Shown here in pieces: positions 43,102 through 50,385 of a DNA stretch of 64,000 bases. Source of the stretch: CAXXOK01 sp963666755 (lineage in GTDB: Bacteria > Bacillota > Clostridia > Christensenellales > Aristaeellaceae); the NCBI GenBank assembly GCA_963666755.2, contig CAXXGW010000009.1:2170001-2234000 (forward strand). The letters are read 5' to 3'. The position numbers and the translations under genes are program-made. Position 1 is the stretch's first letter, and every line of letters begins with the position of its first letter. Under the pieces are notes generated by a model. It ran no database searches. It saw only the letters and a program-made list of their open reading frames with translations, and was not told the origin of the DNA.

Positions 43102-43926
43102 TTACTGGATGCCATGTACGGCACGGGGGCTGAGCATTCCGGGGATAGGTTCGATCCCCAGCAGGCGGCACACCAAAGGCGCAAGGATGCGCGTGGTAAG
43201 CGTATCCTCCGGAAAATACCCGGGGGTTGCCTGCGCGGAAAGGATGTACAACGGTGTGCGGCGCTGGATAGGCTCGTTACCGCCGTGGTGGCCCAGCTCG
43301 TCCATACCGTGGTCGGCGGTTACCACCAGATCATAGCCGTCGGCAACCCAGCCTTCGTAAAGCTGGGCAATCTGATCCACCGTGATGTTGCCGGCATGGG
43401 CGTACTGCATCGAGGCAGCCCCATACTGGTGCCCGGCGAAATCGACGTTCATCGGGTGTATGACCAGAAAATCCGGATGGTACTGCCGCCGGAGAAACTC
43501 CGCATCCGCATAGACGTGCGAATCCGGATACATATCCTCACTGTAGAAGATGCCGTGCATGATATCCCCTTTGCCTTCCAGCGCGAAACGATCCGCATGC
43601 ATGGAAAACGGGGTGCCGGCGCCGTACAGCTCCTCCATCCAGCCGTAAGCGGCGGCGGCGTTCACCAGCCCCTGCTTGCGGGTCCAGGAAAACAGGTTTT
43701 CGCAACGGCTCCGCCGCACGGTATTGTTGGAGGCGACGCCGTGCTGCCATACGGGCAGGCCGGTCATAATGGTTTCATACATGGGCCGGGAGGCGCTGGG
43801 CAGCTCGCCCTGCACCGGATACTTGGCGCACCGTCCGGCTTCCGTCATATGCTCCAGAAAACCGCTGCGCTTCGTAGCCGCGTCAAACCCAAATGCGTCC
43901 AGAACGATCAGGATTACCTTGCTCAT
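43102..43926 (-). CDS. Alkaline-phosphatase-superfamily phosphoesterase
   Basis: A 274-residue cytoplasmic enzyme of the alkaline phosphatase/nucleotide pyrophosphatase-phosphodiesterase superfamily. Metal ligands and nucleophile are recognisable: IVLDAFGFD near the start, the PSASRP region with the likely nucleophilic Ser or Thr around residue 46, NVDFAGHQYG (Asp and His) and TADHGMDELGHHGG (Asp-His, His). Relatives include phosphonoacetate hydrolase and phosphoglycerate mutase-like enzymes. ATG 43926 is preferred over GTG 43932 because GAGG fits its spacing. It lies between the binding-protein gene and the permease genes of system 2, the functional equivalent of the PHP gene in system 1. 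Confidence 0.87.
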   Translation of the reverse strand: MSKVILIVLDAFGFDAATKRSGFLEHMTEAGRCAKYPVQGELPSASRPMYETIMTGLPVWQHGVASNNTVRRSRCENLFSWTRKQGLVNAAAAYGWMEELYGAGTPFSMHADRFALEGKGDIMHGIFYSEDMYPDSHVYADAEFLRRQYHPDFLVIHPMNVDFAGHQYGAASMQYAHAGNITVDQIAQLYEGWVADGYDLVVTADHGMDELGHHGGNEPIQRRTPLYILSAQATPGYFPEDTLTTRILAPLVCRLLGIEPIPGMLSPRAVHGIQ

Positions 43927-43959
43927 TTGCACCTCGAAAAACCCTGTATTTTGCGCAAA

Positions 43960-43989
43960 CAGAGGCCGGCCGGTACCGGCCGGCCTCTG
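43960..43989 (-). repeat. 30-bp perfect palindrome after the binding-protein gene
   Basis: CAGAGGCCGGCCGGT and its exact complement form an uninterrupted GC-rich palindrome just downstream of the solute-binding-protein stop. Without a strong T-tract, it is probably a stem-loop that protects the abundant binding-protein mRNA and reduces read-through into the phosphoesterase and permease genes. Confidence 0.7.
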
Positions 43990-44003
43990 CGCGGGGGGTT
44001 ACA

Positions 44004-45092
44004 TCAATACATCGAAGGGATAACTTCCTCTTCCCAGAGGGTCGCAATCTGCTTGCAGGCCGCAGAAAACTGCGTCACATCGGTAATCGGGGTGGTGTTG
44101 GCGTACAGGGAAGCGTCCAGCATCATCGCCTGCGCATCGGCGGGCAGCTGCACGTCGCGCACCGGGCGGGCATAGCCGTAGGCACGGTCGATCTGGCCCT
44201 GATCGCTCAGCATGTATTCCATCGTCAGCGCGGTGGCGTACGGATGGGGCGCATTGGCGTTGAACACCAGCGCGTAGCCGGAGGTCACAGCCCCGTCCTG
44301 AGGAATGGTCACTTCGATTTTCATGCCGGAGTCGGACGCGTTGATGGCGTCGCGGTGCGCCAGCGAGCTGTAATCATACAACCCTGCGCAAACCACGATT
44401 TCGCCATTGGCCAGACGCTCGCGGTTCGTGTCGCCGGGATCCAGACGGCCCTCTTCGGCCAGTTTCTTGAAGTAATCAATGCCGGGCTGCACATTGTCCA
44501 GGCCGCCGCCCATGGCAATCGCGCAGGACAGCACCGCCGCCTGGCTGGACGCGCCCGCAACCACGTTGCCGACGCTCACGTTCAGCTTGCTGTCCATCAG
44601 GTCCGCCCAGGAGGTGGGCACCACGCCGTTGGTCAGGGTCGTGTTGGTCGCAAAGGAAATGGTGCCGGTGTAGGAAATAATCCAGCGGCCTTCGGGGTCC
44701 TTGGCCCAATCCGGAATGGTATCCCAGGTTGAAGGCTTGTAGCCCTGCGTGATGCCTTCTTCTACGACCGTGGTGGTGAACGCATGGCCGACATCGCCGA
44801 TGTCCTTGGTGCCGTTGGCGCCCTCCGCCTTCATGACCGCCAGTTCTTCAGCGGAGGTCATATCGGTGTCGTAATGCGTAATCCCATAGGTATTGGTGAT
44901 GTAGTTCCAGCTGGCTTCCCAGTTGGCCCAATCGCCGGGCATGCCCACGGATTCCACGTGGCCGTCCTTCTTGGCCAATGTAACCAGCTCATCAAAGGAG
45001 AGGCTGTTGAGGTCTACGGTTTGCGCGCTGGCAAAAACGACCGTACTCAGGCACAGCACGACTGTGAGGATGATGGAAACCGCCTTTTTCAT
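44004..45092 (-). CDS. ABC transporter solute-binding protein (AfuA/FbpA type), system 2
   Basis: A 362-residue secreted protein with a signal peptide (VSIILTVVLCLSTVVFASAQ). The family-1 solute-binding fold is like that of the protein at 30606-31688: SVGMPGDWANW, TKDIGDVG, and DWAKDPEGRW occur in the same order. Residues that differ between the two may define different ligands. AAGGAGG lies 8 nt before ATG 45092. It heads a six-gene minus-strand operon: binding protein, phosphoesterase, two permeases, ATPase and GH2 enzyme. The ligand is inferred to be a phosphorylated glycan fragment; iron cannot be excluded from the family name alone, but the enzymes argue against it. Confidence 0.88.
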   Translation of the reverse strand: MKKAVSIILTVVLCLSTVVFASAQTVDLNSLSFDELVTLAKKDGHVESVGMPGDWANWEASWNYITNTYGITHYDTDMTSAEELAVMKAEGANGTKDIGDVGHAFTTTVVEEGITQGYKPSTWDTIPDWAKDPEGRWIISYTGTISFATNTTLTNGVVPTSWADLMDSKLNVSVGNVVAGASSQAAVLSCAIAMGGGLDNVQPGIDYFKKLAEEGRLDPGDTNRERLANGEIVVCAGLYDYSSLAHRDAINASDSGMKIEVTIPQDGAVTSGYALVFNANAPHPYATALTMEYMLSDQGQIDRAYGYARPVRDVQLPADAQAMMLDASLYANTTPITDVTQFSAACKQIATLWEEEVIPSMY

Positions 45093-45183
45093 TGCTGGAT
45101 CCTCCTTTTACGTATGCGCATAGACTATTCGGCTTGTGACGAACGCTACCATGCACTGTAGGTAAAAGATAGCACAGACCCTC

Positions 45184-45199
45184 ATCTATTACAATAGAT
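45184..45199. promoter_or_regulatory. Palindromic operator candidate at the system 2 promoter
   Basis: ATCTATT and AATAGAT arms with a 2-bp centre. It lies directly downstream of a minus-strand TATAAT, overlapping the predicted transcript start, a typical repressor position. The ArsR-type regulator gene is immediately upstream of this operon. Confidence 0.5.
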
Positions 45200-45206
45200 T
45201 TGGTTT

Positions 45207-45212
45207 ATTATA
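45207..45212 (-). promoter_or_regulatory. -10 box of the system 2 operon
   Basis: A perfect TATAAT on the minus strand (45212 to 45207), 115 bp before the binding-protein ATG. No good -35 box is found 16-18 bp upstream (the best is TAAGCT), suggesting a need for activation or an unusual promoter. Confidence 0.45.
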
Positions 45213-45248
45213 TCAAAAAAGTTCATTTTGAGCTTATTGCTACAAATA

Positions 45249-46190
45249 TTATGTAATATAGTACCGCAACAGGATATCCTGCGGCACATCGCCAAACGAC
45301 CGCCCCAGCAGGTTGAGGCCGCCCACATGCCTGGCGTCCGGATGGATGCCGATGCGCAGGCTCAGGTAATCCCGCTCGGACAGGCGCAGGCTTTCCAGCG
45401 TGACGGGCGAAATCCACTCATCATCCAGATAGGTGCCGCTGTGCGTTACGCGCCAGACCTTCAGCATCCCATACTGGGTGCTGAACGACTGCCACCAGTC
45501 AGGGTTGAGCAGGCCCCTGCGCCCGCCAAAATCCCCCGGCGAGCGCCAGATGCCCAGCTCGGTATCGTTCATCTGGAAAAAGATATCGCTCACGCAGGTA
45601 TTGTCATAGCCGATGGCTTCGGAGCAGGCTTCCACGGTCAGCTCGATCTTTTCCAGATTCGGGCTGCGCAGCGGCAAAATCGGAAAGTGATACTCCACAA
45701 ACCCCTTGCGAAACCACAGCAGCTGCGCCCCGAAGCGCGACGGCAGGTAAAAATTGAGCGGCTCGTCCGGCACGCCGATAAACCCCTCGCTGTCGGCCAG
45801 CCCGCAGGTCGGCTCGATTTCCCCACAGAGGCTGTACCCACCCACAGGCATGGAAATTTCGCCGATCTTTTCGCCTTCGCTGTGCCGCGATTTCAGGTTG
45901 ATGGCCACATAATCGGTCACCTTGGTGCAGCGCCGCTGCAGGCCCCGGACGCCGGGCACCTGCTCAGTAATCAGCAGCCCCGCCTTTTCCAGGACGCTTA
46001 TGTTCACGGCGATGGTCGATACGGGCACATCCAGCGCCTCCGCCAGCTCGCAGATGCTCATGGTTTTACTGCCCGTCATCAGCAAAATGCGCAGGCGCAG
46101 CTCCGTGGATAGCGCGTGCATCACCTTCTGTACCGAAGGCACGTCGTCCAGCTGCAATTCCATTTGCTTGATATAGTTATCGTTTGCCAT
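45249..46190 (-). CDS. ArsR-type winged-helix transcriptional regulator with large C-terminal domain
   Basis: A 313-residue protein. Residues about 22-95 form an ArsR-like winged helix (ALSTELRLRILLMTG, ICELAEALDVPVSTIAVNIS, LEKAGLL). ArsR proteins are usually about 100 residues; this one carries an extra domain of about 215 residues rich in Trp, Tyr and Phe, probably a sugar-type ligand sensor. I could not assign it to a family by eye. ATG 46190 follows GGAGG at 5 nt; the GTG at 46196 is less likely. It lies upstream of, and in the same direction as, the system 2 operon and probably controls it through the palindrome at 45184-45199. Confidence 0.8.
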   Translation of the reverse strand: MANDNYIKQMELQLDDVPSVQKVMHALSTELRLRILLMTGSKTMSICELAEALDVPVSTIAVNISVLEKAGLLITEQVPGVRGLQRRCTKVTDYVAINLKSRHSEGEKIGEISMPVGGYSLCGEIEPTCGLADSEGFIGVPDEPLNFYLPSRFGAQLLWFRKGFVEYHFPILPLRSPNLEKIELTVEACSEAIGYDNTCVSDIFFQMNDTELGIWRSPGDFGGRRGLLNPDWWQSFSTQYGMLKVWRVTHSGTYLDDEWISPVTLESLRLSERDYLSLRIGIHPDARHVGGLNLLGRSFGDVPQDILLRYYIT

Positions 46191-46302
46191 GCGCACCTCC
46201 GCCGATCCGTACTATCCGTCTGCGCAAAGTATACAGAAAAGCGCCGGGCAAAACAAGCCCGGCGGCGCAATCCCGTTCAAGCGTCGCGCTGAAGCAGGCG
46301 GT

Positions 46303-46983
46303 TTACGGCTCGCAGCCGAACACCCTGGGGCACTTGCTGCGGCAGGCGTTGCAGTTGGTGATGTCAAAACCCCTGCTGTTGGCGGCATAGGTATGCGCCC
46401 GGCACAGGAGCTGGTTCACGCCCTGCTCGCTGATGGCATGCGCGGGGCAGTTGTCGATGCACAGGCGGCAGCCCGCAATGCAGACGCTTTCCGCAGGTGG
46501 GTCGGTGGGCAAATCGAGGTTGGTCAGCACCGCGCCGATGCTCAGTCGGCTTCCGTACCGGCGGTTCAGCAACAGGGTGCTCTTACCCAGCGTGCCCAGC
46601 CCTGCCAGCACCGCGGCATGTTTCATGGAGAGTATCCCCCGCCCCTCCCGCGTTTCCGCAACCCAGTACTCATACGGGTTGTCGGCCGGCAGCGGCACGG
46701 CCACGGCGCCCGGAAAGTCGTTTTCCAGCTGACTGGCCGCCAGATAGGCAATCCTGTCCAGCAGCACCGGGCCCAGCGCATTGTAATGCTGGTAGATGAT
46801 TCTGGGGTTCACCAGCAAAGCCCCCTTGGGGATCGCTTTGGCAAACACCACCACCGACCGGCAGTCCGCGTAAAGGTCGGACGGGTGAAACCCCTCCGGC
46901 GTACCGCTAAAAGCCTCGATATTCGCAATGCCGCAAACATCCGCACCCGCGTTCAGAAAAATGGTTTTGATCGCCTCTACCAA
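46303..46983 (-). CDS. QueG-like 4Fe-4S protein (epoxyqueuosine reductase-related)
   Basis: A 226-residue protein resembling the C-terminal parts of epoxyqueuosine reductase and related corrinoid/Fe-S reductases. It has MKHAAVLAGLGTLGKSTLLL around residue 125 and RLSIGAVLTNLDLP, then a two-cluster ferredoxin-like end with CIAGCRLCIDNCP and CNACRSKCPRVFGC. I chose TTG 46983, with GAGGGG 7 nt upstream; the frame is open to 47214 but that extension lacks similarity. It is too short to contain a full QueG, so the name is only a family hint. It probably acts in an anaerobic redox reaction. It is a single gene. Confidence 0.75.
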   Translation of the reverse strand: MVEAIKTIFLNAGADVCGIANIEAFSGTPEGFHPSDLYADCRSVVVFAKAIPKGALLVNPRIIYQHYNALGPVLLDRIAYLAASQLENDFPGAVAVPLPADNPYEYWVAETREGRGILSMKHAAVLAGLGTLGKSTLLLNRRYGSRLSIGAVLTNLDLPTDPPAESVCIAGCRLCIDNCPAHAISEQGVNQLLCRAHTYAANSRGFDITNCNACRSKCPRVFGCEP

Positions 46984-47579
46984 GAAAATCCCCTCGCTTT
47001 CGTAATACGGTTCGGGCAACCGATCCCGCACCCGCTCACCGGGCCGGTGGGCAAAACGCCCTGCCCGACAGCCGGAAACCGGTACATACCACGCATCCGG
47101 CAGACAGGCCCCGGTGTATGGAGTGTAGTATAAATCGTTTTGTCCATTTCGTCGAGCGTTTAGCCACATGTACGCGGCAGAAAGGCATGCCGGGTGTCGG
47201 GCGTTTTTGATCACGCAGCATCCTCAAGTTTCCGCCCGTCGCCATTGCCACCCATCATCCCAGCCGGGGGGCGGATGGGCGAGGTTGGTATCTACAGGAC
47301 TGAAAAAAGGCCGATCATGCTTGGGCTGTAAAGAGCCCGACAGGAAGCCCGGATTTGTTCGTAAAGCACCACACGCCAGCGTTTCAGCTTGAAAGCCGTA
47401 GATGCCTGTGTTATAATTTACGTGCGAATATGTTGCAGATGGGGATGGGACAACCGAACAGACAGAGGTTGCCGGTTGCGTTGGTGCCGCCGTTTTCATT
47501 CGGCTCGACTGCCGGCCTTTTAAGGGGTTTTGGCCCCTTCCGCATGGATGGATCCCAGTTTTGGAGGATTGATCCGCAT
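46984..47579. other. Divergent intergenic region
   Basis: It carries the AraC promoter (47389-47417) and a leader of about 155 nt, in which AAGGGG/CCCCTT (47522-47539) could form a small hairpin before the start codon. The left part must contain the minus-strand promoter of the QueG-like gene. No additional gene was recognised. Confidence 0.45.
47389..47417 (+). promoter_or_regulatory. Sigma-A promoter of the AraC-family gene
   Basis: TTGAAA (47389-47394), a 17-bp spacer and a perfect TATAAT (47412-47417). Confidence 0.7.
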
Positions 47580-48467
47580 ATGCCGAACATTCATCTGGTC
47601 AGTTTTCCCGGGCAGACGCTGGAAATCATACGCAACCCCGTGCTGCGGTGTGTGGGGCGGTGCAGCCAGATCCCCGCGTACAGCGTCGAGGGGCACTCGC
47701 ACCCGACGGTGGAGCTCCTGTTTATTGAAGGCGGGCACGGCACGGTTTCGGTCGAAGGGGTGCAGTATCCGCTCAAACCCGGCACCCTTGTGCTGTACAA
47801 CCCGGGGGTGCGGCATGCCGAGCGCTTTGTGCGTGAGGAGAAAGCGCCGCTTTTTTACCACATCAAGTTTGACGAACTTTCCATTTCCGGCATGCCGGTT
47901 AACAATTTGTTGCCTGTCGGGCTGCAGCCCACCTTCGACACAGGCCCGCACGCACAGTCCTTTATTAAGCTGCTCTCCACCATGTTTCAGGAGGCGCAGG
48001 AGCAGTGCCTGGGGTATAGGCAGATGTTGGACAGCCTCCTGTACTGCGTGGTGCTGCTGACGCTGCGGGTGCTGGATTCTTCCTACCCGATGCTGCGCAA
48101 GAGCGATTCGGATTCGCTGGTGACTCAGATCCAGCACTATTTTGCCGAGCATTACGCGCAGAAGATCACCATGAAGGAAATCGCCAACACCTTCCACATC
48201 AACGACTGTTACCTGTCCCACCTGTTTAAGGACAGCATCGGCTTTTCCCCCTCCGCCTACCTGACGGAGTTCCGCATCAACGAAGCCTGCCGCCTGCTTT
48301 CGCAAACGGATATGACCATCCACAGCATCGCCAACAAGGTTGGTTACCAGAACCAGTCCAACTTCCAGATTCAATTCAAAAAGAACAAGGGCCTCTCGCC
48401 CCTGCAATACCGCGCCTATTATGAAAAGAACCCGCTGATCCATCTGGACAACGAATACCGGAAATGA
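47580..48467 (+). CDS. AraC family transcriptional regulator
   Basis: A 295-residue regulator. The N-terminal cupin ligand domain covers residues about 10-140, with YSVEGHSHPTVELLFIEGG and LKPGTLVLYNPGVRHAERF. The C-terminal AraC DNA-binding domain (about 185-285) has two helix-turn-helix motifs: MKEIANTFHINDCYLSHLFK and IHSIANKVGYQNQSNFQIQF. I chose ATG 47580, preceded by GGAGG at 12 nt, because the cupin domain begins just after. The gene faces the furanoside operon (48755-56682), separated by a strong terminator, and is a candidate activator for it. Regulation of the neighbouring ABC systems is an alternative. Confidence 0.9.
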   Translation: MPNIHLVSFPGQTLEIIRNPVLRCVGRCSQIPAYSVEGHSHPTVELLFIEGGHGTVSVEGVQYPLKPGTLVLYNPGVRHAERFVREEKAPLFYHIKFDELSISGMPVNNLLPVGLQPTFDTGPHAQSFIKLLSTMFQEAQEQCLGYRQMLDSLLYCVVLLTLRVLDSSYPMLRKSDSDSLVTQIQHYFAEHYAQKITMKEIANTFHINDCYLSHLFKDSIGFSPSAYLTEFRINEACRLLSQTDMTIHSIANKVGYQNQSNFQIQFKKNKGLSPLQYRAYYEKNPLIHLDNEYRK

Positions 48468-48708
48468 CAGGCCGTTCCGGCGTATCCTCACGGAGCTGTC
48501 ACAAAAACCGCAGGTTTTCCGGCCGGAACGTTCACTGGGACATGCGCGCAGTCGGCCGTCCGCGGCAAGCGCCGCAACGCCCGGCCTTCACGCCTCTTTT
48601 CAAACGGTATAACGCCGATCCGGCACCCCAAAACGCTGAAGAACCGCTACAGTATAAGCTATTGTAGCAGCACTCCGGCAACCCCCGGCGTTGCTCATTT
48701 TTCAATAT

Positions 48709-48755
48709 ACACAAGGCGAACCGGACGCCGCTCCTGGCACCGGTTCGCCTTGTGT
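48709..48755. terminator. Terminator between AraC gene and SIS gene
   Basis: A perfect 16-bp inverted repeat (48709-48724 and 48740-48755) followed on the plus strand by CATTTTGCTTT and, on the minus strand, by ATATTGAAAAATG. It touches the stop codon of the minus-strand SIS gene and ends both convergent transcripts. Upstream, 48468-48708 contains additional smaller hairpins but no gene. Confidence 0.75.
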
Positions 48756-49375
48756 CATTTTGCTTTGCATGCCAGCGTCTGGGTTTCCTCTTCCCGCAGG
48801 TGCCCCAGCGTGCCGCCCGGGTGCCGCAGCACATATTCCTCCGGGCTGAGCCCACGGCGCTCCTGCAACACCACCGACAGCCCCTGCAGCACGATCATTT
48901 CGGACAGCACCGAGGCGCGCGGCGCACGGTTCAGCGGCCCGCCCTCGTTTTCCACATGTGCCAGCAGGTGCGCATCACAGAAACGGGCCAGCCAGGAATC
49001 CGCGTTGCCCGTCACGCCAATCAGCTTGCAGCCGTTGTTGCGGATGGCTGTCGCGGTCGCCTTCATCTCCGCGGTTTCACCGCTGTTGGAGATGCAAATC
49101 ACCACATCGCCGGGCACAAGCTGCCCGCAGGAGCCGTGCACCGCCTCGGTGCCGTGCAGGAAATAGGTCGGCGTGCCGGTGGACGACATCAGCGACGCGA
49201 TGTACCCGGCAATGTGCGCCGGTTTGCCGATACCCGTCACATGCACGCGGTTGCCGCGGCTTTCCGCCTGCCAGATCAGGTCCGCCGCCACACCGTACAT
49301 CTGCGTGTTCAGTTCGCGCAGCGTGCGCTCCACTTCGGCGCTCTGCGTGCTTTTAAACGTATCCAGCAACGTCAT
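48755..49375 (-). CDS. SIS-domain isomerase, arabinose-5-phosphate isomerase-like
   Basis: A 206-residue sugar isomerase with a single SIS domain. It closely follows the KdsD/KpsF/GutQ family: VTGIGKPAHIAGYIASLMSS, STGTPTYFLHGTEAVHGSCG, ISNSGET and the closing LRHPGGTLGHL. The histidines corresponding to the known active-site pair of E. coli KdsD (in the EAxHG and HPGG motifs) are both present. It lacks the CBS domains of long members. The family interconverts D-ribulose 5-phosphate and D-arabinose 5-phosphate. No KDO genes are nearby and the organism appears Gram-positive, so a catabolic role is inferred. Its ATG overlaps the stop of the ribokinase gene (ATGA), strongly linking the two steps. 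Confidence 0.85.
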   Translation of the reverse strand: MTLLDTFKSTQSAEVERTLRELNTQMYGVAADLIWQAESRGNRVHVTGIGKPAHIAGYIASLMSSTGTPTYFLHGTEAVHGSCGQLVPGDVVICISNSGETAEMKATATAIRNNGCKLIGVTGNADSWLARFCDAHLLAHVENEGGPLNRAPRASVLSEMIVLQGLSVVLQERRGLSPEEYVLRHPGGTLGHLREEETQTLACKAK

Positions 49376-50361
49376 GGATTTACCTCCTCGCAGCAGTAAG
49401 CCTCAAAGCGGGACACATCCAACCCGTCTGCACGCATGCGATCCAGAACCCGGCTCAGCATCGGCAGACTCGGTTGCGCCCCCATGTGCGAAACTGTGAT
49501 GTTTGCCGTGTAGTTGGCAAACGTCAGCGCCTCGCGGTGTGCAGCGCCCATGCACACCGCCGTGCAGAAGGCGCCGACAAAGCTGTCGCCCGCCGCGGTG
49601 GGGTCGACCACCTGCGGGCAAAAGATGCCGGGGCTCACGATGGTTTCCGCCCCGTTTCCAAATACGGCGCCCTCGCTGCCACGGGTAATCAGCACATTGC
49701 CGACACCCATCTCCAGCAGCCTTTGGATGGCGTGCAGCGTCGAAGCCTCATCCACGACCGGGATGCCGGTCATATCCGCCGCCTCGTGCTCGTTGGGGGA
49801 AATGTAGGTCGTATTGCGCAGCAGCTCGCCCTGTACCGGAGCGGAAGGGGCCGTGTTCACCATGACCGGTACCCCTGCTGCGCGCGCATATTCTGCAACC
49901 AGCGCGTTAATTTCCATCGGGATTTCAAACTGAAGAATAACCATATCGAAGTTGGCGATGTTATCCTTGAGGAAGGTCACATCCTCCGGCATCAGCTTCA
50001 TGTTGGCGCCGGATACCACAATAATGCGGTTGGCGGTCTGCGCGCCCTTCACTTCCAGCTGCACATTGCCAATGGCGGAACAGGTTTCCGGCGTTTCGAG
50101 GATATGGCTGACGTTCACGCCCGCGCGGCGGACGCTCTCCACCAGATTGCGGCCAAAATCGTCCCGGCCGACACGGCCCACCATGGTCACCTCTGCGCCG
50201 AGCCGGGCCGCCTGCACTGCCTGATTTGCGCCCTTGCCGCCGGAAGCCGTATGGTAATCCATCCCCAGCACGGTTTCGCCGCTGTTTGGAAAACGCTCGG
50301 TGCTTACGATCAAATCCATCACCAGACTACCCACTACCAGGATCCTCGGTTTGCGTTTCAC
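49372..50361 (-). CDS. Ribokinase-type PfkB sugar kinase
   Basis: A 329-residue kinase with the PfkB fold. The N-terminal substrate motif is ASGGKGANQAVQAARLG, and the C-terminal catalytic motif is DPTAAGDSFVGAF, whose TAAGD form is typical of ribokinase; ITRGSEG marks the ATP site. It should phosphorylate the 5-hydroxyl of a pentofuranose. I chose GTG 50361, preceded by AGAGGGAA, rather than ATG 50382, whose RBS spacing is too short. It is translationally coupled to the SIS gene downstream and follows the GH172 gene by about 25 bp. In this context D-arabinose is the likely sugar, with D-ribose or D-fructose possible. Confidence 0.88.
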   Translation of the reverse strand: MKRKPRILVVGSLVMDLIVSTERFPNSGETVLGMDYHTASGGKGANQAVQAARLGAEVTMVGRVGRDDFGRNLVESVRRAGVNVSHILETPETCSAIGNVQLEVKGAQTANRIIVVSGANMKLMPEDVTFLKDNIANFDMVILQFEIPMEINALVAEYARAAGVPVMVNTAPSAPVQGELLRNTTYISPNEHEAADMTGIPVVDEASTLHAIQRLLEMGVGNVLITRGSEGAVFGNGAETIVSPGIFCPQVVDPTAAGDSFVGAFCTAVCMGAAHREALTFANYTANITVSHMGAQPSLPMLSRVLDRMRADGLDVSRFEAYCCEEVNP

Positions 50362-50385
50362 GTGGTTCCCTCTCTCCGGCATTCC

